Positions 7,180 through 16,464 are shown, counted from the stretch's first letter. The stretch: DNA of 64,000 bases from Eutrophocola sp963925675 (GCA_963925675.1 CAWUSW010000031.1:10706-74705); one strand, 5' to 3'. The notes: generated from the sequence alone by a model not told the origin. Program-made: numbers and translations.

Positions 7180-8919
7180 TCAGACCAAGGTGAAATCCAC
7201 CACCTGATCAACCAGCAATTGAGGGTTACAGTTACCGCGAAACTCATTAATATCCAATCGATAAACCAGAGTGATTGTATCAAGCTGATTCTCCAGCAAT
7301 GCAGAGGCAGTATTAAACGCAATCGCATCAATTAAATTTTCTGACTCAGGTATCTGCAGAGTCAATTTCAAATGCTTCTCCCCTACCACCCGAGAGTTAA
7401 TCACTAAAAATTCTCCCAGAAACTCTGGCTCCGGAAAATGTTGTCCCCAGGGTCCAGCATCACGCAAGACCCCTGCAAAACTCAGCGAAAAACAATCGGC
7501 ATTTAATTTTCCATCAATCATTTTTTTCTGCTGCAAGACTTCTTCACTTAATGCTTCTAATAATACTGCTTCAAAGGCCTTAACAAAATCCGGGAAATCT
7601 TTCGCCTTGATCGCCAAACCGGCAGCCATGGCATGACCACCAAAGCGCTTGAGTATTTCCGGATGTCTTGTCGCTACTGCATCCAGCGCATCCCTAATAT
7701 GTAAGCCATCAATTGAGCGAGCTGATCCCTTGATCATTTTTTCACCCTCTTCCTCATCGCCGGCGTCGGCAAAGATGATGCAAGGGCGATGATATTTTTC
7801 CTTGATGCGCGAGGCCAGAATTCCAATTACCCCCTGGTGCCATCCTGAGTCATACAGACAAATACCACACTGATCCAACTCAGTGATCTCAAGATGGCTA
7901 AGTGCGAGCATTGCCTGCGCCTGCATGTCATTTTCAATCTGCTTGCGATCACGGTTCAAGGCATCCAGTTGCTGGGCAATTTGTCGAGCCCTGGAAGGAT
8001 TATCTTCAGTCAGACAGGCTATGCCGAGGGACATATCATCCAGCCGCCCTGCAGCATTCAGGCGCGGGCCAGCAGCAAAACCCAGATCACTTGCGACAAC
8101 ACTTTGCGGGTTTTTACCAGCTACCTCCAGCAAGGCTCTGATGCCCGGACGCCCTTTTCCACTGCGGATAATGCCCAGGCCATGTTTCACCAGACGGCGA
8201 TTATTTTGATCCAGTGGCACCACATCAGCGACGGTACCCAGAGCAACAAGATCGAGAAAGTTGGCCAGATTAGGTTCGGCAATCTGACAGGATTCAAACC
8301 AGTTCTTTTCCCGCAAGGCTACACGCAAAGCTGACATCAGATAAAAAACCACACCGACCCCGGCCAGCGCCTTGCTGGGAAAATTACAATCGCTGAGGTT
8401 GGGATTCAATATACAACTGGCATCAGGCAAAGAATTACCCGGCAAATGATGATCGGTGACCAACACAGAAATACCCGCTTTATTGGCTTTTGCAACGCCT
8501 TCATGACTTGCGATGCCGTTATCAACAGTGACAATCAGGTCAGGCTTTCTTTCGGCAGCAACGGCGACAATTTCCGGGGTCAATCCATAGCCGAATTCAA
8601 AGCGGTTAGGCACAAGAAAACCAACACGCTGATGCCCCATAGACTGCAGACAAAGCAAAAACAAGGCACTGCTAGTTGCCCCATCAGCGTCAAAGTCCCC
8701 AACCACCAGAATATTTTCTTTAGCAATAATTGCCTGCGCTAACAAGGCACTTGCCTGGTCAATATTTTTTAACAAGGAGGGTGGGTAAAGACCGGCTAAA
8801 TCCAGATTCAGATCCTTTTCAGTGACCACTCCTCTGCCCGCATAGATTCGTTTCAGCACAGGATGCAACGATTCATCCAGTCCTGATTCCTGATTTACCT
8901 GCCTCTCGAGAATGTCCAT
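7180..8919 (-). CDS. recJ: Single-stranded-DNA-specific exonuclease RecJ
   Basis: 579-residue DHH-family 5'-3' single-strand exonuclease used in recombination and mismatch repair. Catalytic motifs are intact: GDFDADG (Asp75, 77, 79), VDNG (Asp133), DHH (156-158). Further on are the DHHA1 motif (GHAMAAGLAI, about 425-435) and the C-terminal OB domain. Length matches E. coli RecJ (577). The position near thrC/hom/dsbC mirrors Pseudomonas-type gene order. No promoter stands out; the gene starts 15 bp after a degenerate fadD fragment. Confidence 0.96.
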   Translation of the reverse strand: MDILERQVNQESGLDESLHPVLKRIYAGRGVVTEKDLNLDLAGLYPPSLLKNIDQASALLAQAIIAKENILVVGDFDADGATSSALFLLCLQSMGHQRVGFLVPNRFEFGYGLTPEIVAVAAERKPDLIVTVDNGIASHEGVAKANKAGISVLVTDHHLPGNSLPDASCILNPNLSDCNFPSKALAGVGVVFYLMSALRVALREKNWFESCQIAEPNLANFLDLVALGTVADVVPLDQNNRRLVKHGLGIIRSGKGRPGIRALLEVAGKNPQSVVASDLGFAAGPRLNAAGRLDDMSLGIACLTEDNPSRARQIAQQLDALNRDRKQIENDMQAQAMLALSHLEITELDQCGICLYDSGWHQGVIGILASRIKEKYHRPCIIFADAGDEEEGEKMIKGSARSIDGLHIRDALDAVATRHPEILKRFGGHAMAAGLAIKAKDFPDFVKAFEAVLLEALSEEVLQQKKMIDGKLNADCFSLSFAGVLRDAGPWGQHFPEPEFLGEFLVINSRVVGEKHLKLTLQIPESENLIDAIAFNTASALLENQLDTITLVYRLDINEFRGNCNPQLLVDQVVDFTLV

Positions 8920-8934
8920 TAATACTCTACGCCG

Positions 8935-9279
8935 TTAATTTACATCAACAATGATTAATGCTCTGGCTTCGGAATCCTTTAATTGACGTTCTGTTTCAGC
9001 TGCTGTGTAAGGGTTTATATTGACGATAACCATGCCAGCCTTAATGATGCCCAGGGCAGCAAACTGAACGCTAAAGTCACCTAAATCCCGGTAACTCAGG
9101 CGCTCTCCTTCACAACTGAATGCCGTCATCTCAGCATACTTCTGGCAAGAATAAAGGACATCCTGCAAAGACCGGACATCCGACAATCCGCTTTTGCCTT
9201 GAAAAATACCCCTTGTGTCCATATCTATAGTTTCAACATTAATTAATTCTGCCAGGAGAATGGAGTATACCTTAGCCAT
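8935..9279 (-). pseudogene. Remnant of a long-chain acyl-CoA synthetase gene (fadD-like)
   Basis: The open frame of 114 codons joins two separated pieces of an AMP-forming acyl-CoA synthetase. Residues about 34-74 (SLQDVLYSCQKYAEMTAF then LSYRDLGDFSVQFAA) match the N-terminal region. Residues about 75-114 (LGIIKAGMVIVNINP then ERQLKDSEARALIIV) match a segment normally found 35-40 residues further on. The rest of the roughly 550-residue enzyme, with the AMP-binding and catalytic motifs, is missing. The first 30 residues resemble nothing I recognise. I read it as a deleted, non-functional relic; a short expressed protein is possible but unlikely. Confidence 0.7.
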
Positions 9280-9481
9280 TCGCCGGCATGGCTTTTACTC
9301 ATCGGTATATCTCAGAAGATCTGATGCAGATGAATTTGGGCTTGGAAAAGAGGAACTTATTCACCAATATTCAGCCTAAGCCAGTAGAGCATTAATCAGG
9401 AACAGCACTACGCTGTTTTAGTCCTTTTTTAACACTGTTTATTTCACTATAAATTAATTGCACCAGGAAACAGCTTAGACC

Positions 9482-10567
9482 ATGAAAATCAAAAGCGGTA
9501 TTACAGTAGTATTTTTCTTCCTCTGCACAGCAGTGTCATTAATATTTCCGGCACTCAACGCTCTCTCGGCTGATTACCTCACCTTTCAGACCGAGGATGA
9601 AGCTAACACCATCGATATTTTTAAAAGTGCCAGCCCTTCTGTGGTTTATGTCACCAATAACGCCTACCGTCGTACAGGTATTTTTTCGCTTAATGTTCAG
9701 GAAATCCCGCAAGGCACAGGGACCGGCTTTATCTGGAACGATGCCGGACTGATTGTCACTAATGCTCATGTGATTCAAGGCGCTGATCGCGTCACCATCA
9801 CACTTCAGGATCAGAGTCACTGGCAAGCGGAATTGATTGGACTGGCTCCTGACAAGGATCTTGCCCTGTTAAAAATCAATGCTCCAAAAGAATTACTTCA
9901 GCCTCTTCCGCTGGGCGATTCCAGTCAATTGGAAGTAGGCAGAAAGGTCATCGCCATTGGCAACCCCTTCGGTCTGGACACCACGCTTACCGTTGGTGTT
10001 GTCAGTGCCCTTGGCCGGGAAATTAACTCAATGACTAACCGGACAATCAAGGAAGTCATTCAAACCGATGCGGCTATTAATCCAGGAAACTCTGGTGGCC
10101 CACTACTTAATTCAATGGGGCAGCTTGTTGGTGTAAACACACAAATAGTCAGCCCCAGTGGTGCCTATGCAGGTATCGGTTTTGCCATACCGGTTAATAC
10201 GGTGAAGAAAATTATTCCACAGCTGGAACAATATGGTGTTGAAGTGAGGCCGGTGATTGGTGTTGATCTTTCTTTAACAGACAACTGGGCCAGACAGCGA
10301 GGGATTCAGGGCGTCCCTCTATACCGTGTTTATGCAAACATGCCAGCTTCAAATGCGGGCATGATCGGCCTGCAACGCAATAAAAACGGCGAGATCTTTC
10401 TTGGAGATGTAATTGTTGAAATCAACGGCAAGGAAATTATCAATCAGGATGATCTGCTCAATGAAATCGAACAATATCAACCCGGCGAAACCGTCAAGGT
10501 TATTACCCGTCGTAACCAACAGAATCTTGAATTTGATGTGGTGTTAGCACCACCAGGCTCAGGCTAA
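9482..10567 (+). CDS. Periplasmic trypsin-like serine protease with one PDZ domain (DegS/DegQ/AlgW type)
   Basis: 361 residues: N-terminal signal or anchor (about 5-28), HtrA protease domain with catalytic His96 (TNAHV), Asp126 (DKDLALL) and Ser204 (GNSGGP), then a single PDZ domain (about 255-355). The one-PDZ layout and length match DegS/AlgW, which cleave anti-sigma-E factors in response to unfolded outer membrane proteins, rather than two-PDZ DegP. The AlgW role is an inference; the protease chemistry is certain. It is transcribed on its own, opposite to thrC and recJ, and ends 12 bp from the thrC stop. Confidence 0.92.
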   Translation: MKIKSGITVVFFFLCTAVSLIFPALNALSADYLTFQTEDEANTIDIFKSASPSVVYVTNNAYRRTGIFSLNVQEIPQGTGTGFIWNDAGLIVTNAHVIQGADRVTITLQDQSHWQAELIGLAPDKDLALLKINAPKELLQPLPLGDSSQLEVGRKVIAIGNPFGLDTTLTVGVVSALGREINSMTNRTIKEVIQTDAAINPGNSGGPLLNSMGQLVGVNTQIVSPSGAYAGIGFAIPVNTVKKIIPQLEQYGVEVRPVIGVDLSLTDNWARQRGIQGVPLYRVYANMPASNAGMIGLQRNKNGEIFLGDVIVEINGKEIINQDDLLNEIEQYQPGETVKVITRRNQQNLEFDVVLAPPGSG

Positions 10568-10579
10568 ATTAGCGCAACT

Positions 10580-11968
10580 TTATAAAGCCCCTTTAACAAA
10601 GTCCGTCACAGCATCCAGTCTGGCATCCAGAACAGTAAAACGCTCTTCCCTTTCTAACAGATCTGATAGATGCTCAGGTAAAGCAGGTGTTTCCAGACCA
10701 GCCCGCTCAATCGCCTCACCAAACTTGGCAGGGTGCGCAGTGGCCAGACAAATAACCGGATTTCCACTTCCAGAGTCACAGACTCTTGCTGCCTTAACTC
10801 CGGTTGCTGTGTGAGGATCCAGTAAATAATTATACTGCTCAAAGACGTCCCGGATAGTCGCACAGGTTGTGTCATCATCAACACGACAACTGTCGAAAAT
10901 TGATTTGGCAAATTGCCACTCTTGCTCGCTAACCTGTTGCACGTTCTGATCCAGCCCGGTGACAAAAGCTTCGACGCGCTGTGTGTCGCCCTTAAACAAG
11001 TCAAATAGAAAACGTTCAAAATTACTGGAGACCATGATATCCATACTAGGGGATAAACTGGATTCAAGCTGCCCAAGATTGTACTGATTCTTGCTCATAA
11101 AACGGTGCAGGATATCGTTCTTGTTGGTGGCAATAATCAGACGATCTATAGGTAGACCCATCTTTTTCGCCAAATAGCCTGCATAAATATCGCCAAAGTT
11201 ACCAGTAGGCACTGAAAACGAGACGGCTTCATCCGTATCAATAAACTTCAATGCGGCGTAAAAGTAGTAAACAATTTGCGCCATGATGCGAGAAAAGTTT
11301 ATTGAATTGACCGCAACCAGCTGGTAACCATCGGGTAGAAAACTCTGATCCGAAAAAGCCTTTTTGACAATATTCTGACAATCATCGAAATTTCCTTCTA
11401 TTGCCAGACTATTCACGTTGTCACCCTGAATAGTTGTCATCTGCCGGCGCTGAACTTCAGACACACGATTGTGCGGATATAAAATATACATATCCACAAA
11501 TTCACAATGACGACAACCTTCCATCGCCGCTGAGCCGGTATCACCGGAAGTCGCGCCTAAAATCGCCACATGTTTTTGTCGGCGGGACAGAAAATAATCC
11601 AGTAAACGACCTAGTAATTGCAAAGCAAAATCCTTGAACGCCAGGGTCGGTCCATGGAAAAGCTCCAACACATATTCTTTCTCGCCCAGCTTTTTCAGAG
11701 GAGCTACTTCTGGATGCGAAAACACCTTATAGGTTTCATTAATTATTTCCCTGAGATCGTCTTTCGGCATCGAATCAGCGGTGTAAAGACTAATTATCTC
11801 AAAGGCTAATTCGGCATAGCCGAGATTTTTCCATGACAGCATCTGCTCCCGGCTTACCTGAGGAACAGTTTCTGGAATATATAATCCGCCATCCGGTGCC
11901 AGACCGGTCAGCAGTACGTCCTCGAATGATTGTGCCGGTGATTTTCCCCGGGTGCTAATGTATCTCAC
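10580..11968 (-). CDS. thrC: Threonine synthase
   Basis: 462-residue PLP enzyme converting O-phosphohomoserine to threonine. The PLP lysine is Lys112 in LAFKDFALQ, and the phosphate-binding loop GATSGDTGSAA follows. The longer fungal/gammaproteobacterial ThrC form is indicated by the N-terminal YISTRG. It starts with GTG at 11966-11968, with the purine-rich AGGAAA about 9 bp before; no in-frame ATG suits the conserved N-terminus. It follows hom on the same strand but the two are separated by a 140-bp stretch holding a heptamer/REP composite. Confidence 0.95.
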   Translation of the reverse strand: MRYISTRGKSPAQSFEDVLLTGLAPDGGLYIPETVPQVSREQMLSWKNLGYAELAFEIISLYTADSMPKDDLREIINETYKVFSHPEVAPLKKLGEKEYVLELFHGPTLAFKDFALQLLGRLLDYFLSRRQKHVAILGATSGDTGSAAMEGCRHCEFVDMYILYPHNRVSEVQRRQMTTIQGDNVNSLAIEGNFDDCQNIVKKAFSDQSFLPDGYQLVAVNSINFSRIMAQIVYYFYAALKFIDTDEAVSFSVPTGNFGDIYAGYLAKKMGLPIDRLIIATNKNDILHRFMSKNQYNLGQLESSLSPSMDIMVSSNFERFLFDLFKGDTQRVEAFVTGLDQNVQQVSEQEWQFAKSIFDSCRVDDDTTCATIRDVFEQYNYLLDPHTATGVKAARVCDSGSGNPVICLATAHPAKFGEAIERAGLETPALPEHLSDLLEREERFTVLDARLDAVTDFVKGAL

Positions 11969-11983
11969 ACTGTTTTCCTGTTT

Positions 11984-12034
11984 CTAACTTTTAACTTTTA
12001 ACTTTTAACTTTTGGCTTTTGGCTTTTGACTTTT
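11984..12034 (+). repeat. Heptamer tandem array (ACTTTTA/GCTTTTG units)
   Basis: About seven copies of a 7-bp unit: TAACTTT repeated four times, then GGCTTTT twice and GACTTTT. It forms the left arm of the composite element between thrC and hom, just upstream of the thrC ribosome site. Confidence 0.88.
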
Positions 12035-12038
12035 ATCA

Positions 12039-12069
12039 TGCCGGACATCGCTGCGCTCTTCCGGCCTAC
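12039..12069. repeat. REP-like palindrome within composite element
   Basis: GCCGGACATCG and TTCCGGCCTAC form a palindrome with outer arms GCCGGA/TCCGGC, of the REP/PU type, and the same terminal CCTAC as the copy at 37743-37776. It is centred between two heptamer arrays. Confidence 0.65.
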
Positions 12070-12075
12070 CTGAAC

Positions 12076-12106
12076 CTCTTGAGACTTGCGACTTGCGACT
12101 TGCGAC
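12076..12106 (+). repeat. Heptamer tandem array (ACTTGCG units)
   Basis: Three perfect copies of ACTTGCG (12084-12104), preceded by a diverged CTCTTGAG unit, run into the hom stop codon. In the hom sense this reads TAA, TAGTCGCAAG, then further CGCAAGT units, the same junction as at ccmG and the 37.6-kb locus. Confidence 0.85.
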
Positions 12107-12108
12107 TA

Positions 12109-13419
12109 TTAATCTTCAAGCCGGTCCATACGAATCCGGGCAACTTTACCACCAATAGCATTTAGCGCCTCGATTTTTTCAACAGCAGTATTCATTACTG
12201 ATTCTTTAATTTCATCAGTGAGAATTACAACCGACAGATTCTGTTCTACATCATGAACTCTAGGTTCTTTTTGAATAACTGCTTCAATATTGATATTAAA
12301 ATCACCGAGAATTTCGGTGATGTCAGACAAAACTCCAGCCTTATCTTTAGCCACAACGCGCAAATAATAGGCACTGATTATTTCACTGATAGGCAATATA
12401 GGGGCATCTGACAAACAGTCTTCCTGGAACGCTAATGGCGGCACACAATTCTCAGGATTCGAAATCATTCGTGCCACATCAATGACATCAGCAACTACTG
12501 CCGAGGCGGTGGCTTGTGCGCCAGCGCCAGCGCCATAATAGAGAGTTGGGCCAACAGCATCACCCTGGACCATCACCGCATTCATCACGCCGTTCACATT
12601 GGCAATCAGAGTGTATTTGGATATCAGCGTAGGATGAACACGCAGCTCAATACCTTTATCGGATTTTCTGGCAATACCAAGGTGCTTGATGCGATAACCA
12701 AGCTCTTCGGCATAACGAATATCTTCAATAGTGATATTACTGATGCCTTCTGTATAGGCTTTATCAAATTGCAGCGGTATACCAAAAGCTATTGCTGCAA
12801 GAATTGTGAGCTTGTGAGCGGCATCAATGCCTTCCACATCAAAGGTAGGATCAGCTTCAGCATAACCAAGCTCCTGTGCCTGTTTAAGCACATTGGCGAA
12901 CTCGCTGCCCTTGTCGCCCATTTCGCTAAGAATAAAGTTGCCCGTGCCATTAATAATGCCAGCCAGCCATTGAATCTGATTAGCTGCCAGGCCTTCTCGA
13001 AGCGCTTTGATTATTGGAATTCCACCGGCAACTGCAGCTTCATAGGCAACAACAACATTTTTCTTTTTCGCTGCCGCAAAAATTTCATTGCCATGCACTG
13101 CAATTAAAGCTTTATTTGCTGTCACTACATGTTTGCCATTGCTGATTGCCCTAAGCACAAGTTCCTTCGCCAGGTCATACCCGCCAATCAACTCCAGTAC
13201 GATATCCACCTCAGGGTCATCTGCTACTGCCATCAGATCCTGGCTGACTTTTACCTCACCTATATGCTGATGCTCTTTAATGCTCCGGGTAGCAATGTGT
13301 GACACGACTATTTCCCGCCCAAGCCGCCTGGCAATTTCGCCGCCATTATTTTCGAGAACGCAGAAACTGCCATAGCCGACTGTACCCAGACCACATATTC
13401 CGATACTGATGGGTTTCAA
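12109..13419 (-). CDS. hom: Homoserine dehydrogenase
   Basis: 436-residue monofunctional NAD(P)-dependent enzyme reducing aspartate semialdehyde to homoserine, the branch point to threonine and methionine. The Rossmann motif GICGLGTVGYG is at residues 7-17, the catalytic domain includes GGIPIIKALREG and the GIINGTGNF signature, and a C-terminal ACT domain (about 350-430) is the usual site of threonine feedback control. Order hom then thrC matches Pseudomonas-type genomes. The 3' end abuts a heptamer array. Confidence 0.95.
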   Translation of the reverse strand: MKPISIGICGLGTVGYGSFCVLENNGGEIARRLGREIVVSHIATRSIKEHQHIGEVKVSQDLMAVADDPEVDIVLELIGGYDLAKELVLRAISNGKHVVTANKALIAVHGNEIFAAAKKKNVVVAYEAAVAGGIPIIKALREGLAANQIQWLAGIINGTGNFILSEMGDKGSEFANVLKQAQELGYAEADPTFDVEGIDAAHKLTILAAIAFGIPLQFDKAYTEGISNITIEDIRYAEELGYRIKHLGIARKSDKGIELRVHPTLISKYTLIANVNGVMNAVMVQGDAVGPTLYYGAGAGAQATASAVVADVIDVARMISNPENCVPPLAFQEDCLSDAPILPISEIISAYYLRVVAKDKAGVLSDITEILGDFNINIEAVIQKEPRVHDVEQNLSVVILTDEIKESVMNTAVEKIEALNAIGGKVARIRMDRLED

Positions 13420-13583
13420 ATTTTACACTCCGGAAAAAATGTCTTAAGCGCCAGTAAATTTCAGAAAATCAGCGCATGTTAAAAAATTAGGCTAAGTATA
13501 CTTTGCCTGCTAATTAGCAATCCATTCAGATTTCAAAATGACAATGACACAAGGTTAACTTCTTATTGCGGTTCCAGCCTGAA

Positions 13584-14363
13584 TTATTGTGCAGGACCTA
13601 ACAAATAACCAGCTAGCGTCTCAGCAGGAACATAACCTGGAAGAATAGTCCCGTCTTCAAGGACCAAAGCAGGTGTTCCGGTCACCCCTACTTCCCTGCC
13701 TAACTGATAATGCCTGGCTATAGGGTTGTCGCAAACAATTTCAGGAACCGCGCCGCCGCGTTTGGCGCTGGTCAACATGGCTCTCGGGTCATCTGCACAC
13801 CAGGTGGAAACCATTTTGTAGTGAGTTTCCGTGTCCAGTCCCGTACGTGGGTAGGCCAGGTATCTAACAGCAATACCCAGTTCGTTAAGTCTTTCAATTT
13901 CGCCGTGAAGCTGGCGGCAATAGGGACAGTCCACATCTGTAAAAACAGTTATTGTGGCTTTGCGCTGGCTTTCCGGCTCATAAATAATCATTTCACTTTC
14001 AGGAACCGCAGCAATTTTTGCTGCACGGGAAACATTGCGCTTTTGTTCCCCCCGATTTACCAGGCCCTGTGGCATTACTTCATAGAGATCACCCGGAATA
14101 AAATAACGGGCATCAGCAGAAGAGTAAATAACCTGAGCATTTTCCAGAGTGATTTCGTACATACCCGCAATCGGGCTGGCAGTAATTGTATCCACGAGCA
14201 TTGTGGGCTGTGTGCTTGCAATTACCTGGCGAATTGCCGAAATCTCACTATCTTGCTGAGAAGTAGTCTGAGCAAATAGTAAGGTCGGTAAAGCGAGGAG
14301 TGCGAGGAGAACCGGAAATAATATTAGTTTGTCTTTGATGGCTTCAAGGCTGAATACGTTCAT
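13584..14363 (-). CDS. dsbC: Periplasmic disulfide isomerase DsbC
   Basis: 259 residues. An N-terminal signal (about 12-31) follows a short polar leader, then comes the DsbC/G dimerisation domain (about 40-110) and the thioredoxin domain with CPYC at 146-149 in TDVDCPYC. A second disulfide pair (WCADDPRA and IVCDNP) is also seen, as in E. coli DsbC. It rearranges wrong disulfides in the periplasm and is kept reduced by DsbD (45454-47589). It precedes hom, as in Pseudomonas, but the usual upstream xerD is missing here and rplS stands in its place. Confidence 0.93.
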   Translation of the reverse strand: MNVFSLEAIKDKLILFPVLLALLALPTLLFAQTTSQQDSEISAIRQVIASTQPTMLVDTITASPIAGMYEITLENAQVIYSSADARYFIPGDLYEVMPQGLVNRGEQKRNVSRAAKIAAVPESEMIIYEPESQRKATITVFTDVDCPYCRQLHGEIERLNELGIAVRYLAYPRTGLDTETHYKMVSTWCADDPRAMLTSAKRGGAVPEIVCDNPIARHYQLGREVGVTGTPALVLEDGTILPGYVPAETLAGYLLGPAQ

Positions 14364-14456
14364 CGTGTCTCCTGCTGATTATTTCCGGAAGCAATTAATG
14401 ATAAGTCTCTAGTGCTAGACCTGATTCAATAAAACTTCATTTCAGAGAAAATATCA

Positions 14457-14487
14457 ACCTGGCCGCTCCCATCGGGCTCGACCAGGT
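14457..14487 (-). terminator. Hairpin after rplS, probable weak terminator
   Basis: On the minus strand ACCTGG pairs with CCAGGT and an inner CCC pairs with GGG around a 3-nt loop. Between them lie a single mismatch, a CG/CG pair and a symmetrical AG/AG internal loop able to form tandem G-A pairs. The hairpin is followed by an A/T-rich but broken T run. It starts within about 10 nt of the rplS stop, so it probably ends the ribosomal operon or protects its 3' end. Confidence 0.45.
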
Positions 14488-14497
14488 GATTAATACA

Positions 14498-15070
14498 TCA
14501 GTCTTCTTTTTTCTCGTCCTGGGCCGCATCGGCTGCAGGCGTTTCTTCAGACGGAGAGGCTTCAGCTACAGGCGTCTCTTCAACAACTGCAGAGACGTCT
14601 TCTGCTGGCGCTTGCGCGGCAGTGACGACATCTTCCTGTACCGCTGCTTCTACCTGCTCGGCAATACTGGCTGACTCGGCCAGGGGTGAGGCAACTTTTT
14701 CGTTCTTCTCACCTTTCTTAACCAGTTTTTCAGTAATACGTGCAGCACGACCGGTAAGGTCACGAAGGTAATAAAGTTTAGCCTGACGCACATCACCACG
14801 ACGTTTCAAAGTAATGCTTTCCAACTGATGGCTGTGAGTCTGGAAAGTACGCTCAACGCCAACACCATGGGATATTTTGCGAACTGTAAAGGCTGAATTC
14901 AGGCCGCGATTACGCTTGCCAATGACAACGCCTTCAAAGGCCTGCAGACGCTCACGATCGCCTTCTTTAATACGCACCTGGACAACGACTGTATCGCCGG
15001 GAGAAAACTCAGGGACATCGGTTTTCAGTTGTTCCTGTTCGATTTTCTGAATAATGCTGTTCTTGCTCAT
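14498..15070 (-). CDS. rplS: 50S ribosomal protein L19 with long acidic C-terminal tail
   Basis: Residues 1-119 are a complete L19 (GDTVVVQVRIKEGDRERLQ, FEGVVIGKRNRG, RAKLYYLR-like end). L19 sits at the 30S-50S interface. Residues about 120-190 are an added tail rich in Ala, Glu, Asp, Pro and Val ending in KKED; E. coli L19 has only 115 residues. The tail has no recognisable domain and is probably disordered. The reading frame is continuous and the stop lies just before a hairpin, so the tail is not a frameshift artefact. Last gene of the rpsP-rimM-trmD-rplS operon. Confidence 0.95.
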   Translation of the reverse strand: MSKNSIIQKIEQEQLKTDVPEFSPGDTVVVQVRIKEGDRERLQAFEGVVIGKRNRGLNSAFTVRKISHGVGVERTFQTHSHQLESITLKRRGDVRQAKLYYLRDLTGRAARITEKLVKKGEKNEKVASPLAESASIAEQVEAAVQEDVVTAAQAPAEDVSAVVEETPVAEASPSEETPAADAAQDEKKED

Positions 15071-15105
15071 TTAGGTTCACCATTAAAAAACTAACTATTA
15101 TTTGC

Positions 15106-15852
15106 TTAAATATTGTTTACTTTATGCTCACCGATAAACTGATCAAGCAGTAGCTTCTGTTCATCGGATAAATTCATGCCTTCCAGCAAATCTGCCCTGC
15201 GCAGCCATGTTCTTCCCAGACTTTGCTTTAAACGCCATTTGCGGATGGCTTCGTGATCACCACTCAATAATATCGGTGGTACCACCTGTCCTGCATAATC
15301 TTCCGGTCTCGTATAATGAGGACAGTCCAGAAGACCATTCATAAACGAATCCTGCCCGGCGGAGTCTTCATGACCCAATGCCCCGGGTTGTAAACGGATC
15401 ATTGCATCAAGGCAAGCCATCGCTGCCAATTCCCCGCCGCTGAGTACAAAATCTCCCAGAGACAATTCTTCATCTACCTGGGTATCGATTACGCGCTCAT
15501 CAATACCTTCGTACCTGCCGCACAACAGGATTACCGATTCCTGTTTCGCCAGTGTGTTAATTCCTGCCTGATCCAGCGTCTTTCCCTGAGGAGTCAGATA
15601 TATAACCCTGGCCCCAGGCAGTGCTTTCTTTGCAGCACCGACGGCCCCTTCAAGCGGGCCTGTTTTCATTAACATTCCTGGACCACCACCATAAGGGCGG
15701 TCATCCACTGTTCTGTGCTTGTCTTCGGTATAATCTCTGGGATTCCAGAAACTAAACTCAACCAAACCGTCTCTGAGTGCCCGGCTGGTAATGCCGAATT
15801 CACTAATCGCACTAAACATTTCCGGGAAAAGTGTAACTATACCTGCCCGCAT
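15106..15852 (-). CDS. trmD: tRNA (guanine-N1)-methyltransferase TrmD
   Basis: 248-residue SPOUT methyltransferase that makes m1G37 in tRNAs reading CUN, CCN and CGG codons. The trefoil-knot SAM site is clear: YLTPQGKTLDQ (about 84-94), LLCGRYEGIDERVID and LSLGDFVLSGGE. Length matches the family. It lies 35 bp upstream of rplS in the usual operon. Confidence 0.97.
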   Translation of the reverse strand: MRAGIVTLFPEMFSAISEFGITSRALRDGLVEFSFWNPRDYTEDKHRTVDDRPYGGGPGMLMKTGPLEGAVGAAKKALPGARVIYLTPQGKTLDQAGINTLAKQESVILLCGRYEGIDERVIDTQVDEELSLGDFVLSGGELAAMACLDAMIRLQPGALGHEDSAGQDSFMNGLLDCPHYTRPEDYAGQVVPPILLSGDHEAIRKWRLKQSLGRTWLRRADLLEGMNLSDEQKLLLDQFIGEHKVNNI

Positions 15853-15897
15853 TGTTTTCCCCGGACTGTTCCGGTATCTGACCGGTGTGATTAAAGC

Positions 15898-16464
15898 TCA
15901 GTAATCTTTTTGCCAATCAACCCGGATAATATGCTGTTCCAGATCTACCTGTTTGATTACCTGTTCCCGCACATAGGGAATCAGTCTTTCCTCTGTATCT
16001 ACACTGTCATCAGTGGCTTTGACAATCAGCACATCATTGGCACCTGTTTCCATTAAATGGTGAACTGCGCCCAGAGTTTCATCCTGCAGGTTAACAACTT
16101 TCAAACCTTCAAGCTGATACCAGTAATACTCTTCATGTTCCAGATCAGGCAATACTGACCTTTCTACCTGCAATTCGCAGCCAGTGTACAGTTTGGCCTG
16201 CTCGCGATCGTCACAACCCTTGATATGCCCAATAAAATTCTTGCCTTGGGGCCTGCTTTCATCAATTTCGATCTGTTGTAAAGATCCTGCTACGACCTGA
16301 CTCCCGGGAATCCCCTTGGGCATCAGATAAAAATGCCTGAAACCGAGAATATTCTCAGCGGGATCAGTATAGGGAATCAGTCTGACCCAGCCTTTAATGC
16401 CATGCACAGCACCGATTTTTGCCAGTGTTGTTAAATCCATGGATAAATCAGAGGGCTGGCCCAT
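15898..16464 (-). CDS. rimM: Ribosome maturation factor RimM
   Basis: 188-residue 16S rRNA processing factor with an N-terminal barrel domain (KIGAVHGIKGWVRL, about 16-29) and C-terminal PRC-barrel (EYYWYQLEGLKV, then GAVHHLMETGANDVLIV and LIPYVREQVIKQVD). It binds S19 during 30S head maturation. The start shown gives MGQPSDLS before a second possible ATG (MDLTTLAKIG) seven codons on; either would keep the conserved fold. It sits 23 bp after rpsP. Confidence 0.96.
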   Translation of the reverse strand: MGQPSDLSMDLTTLAKIGAVHGIKGWVRLIPYTDPAENILGFRHFYLMPKGIPGSQVVAGSLQQIEIDESRPQGKNFIGHIKGCDDREQAKLYTGCELQVERSVLPDLEHEEYYWYQLEGLKVVNLQDETLGAVHHLMETGANDVLIVKATDDSVDTEERLIPYVREQVIKQVDLEQHIIRVDWQKDY

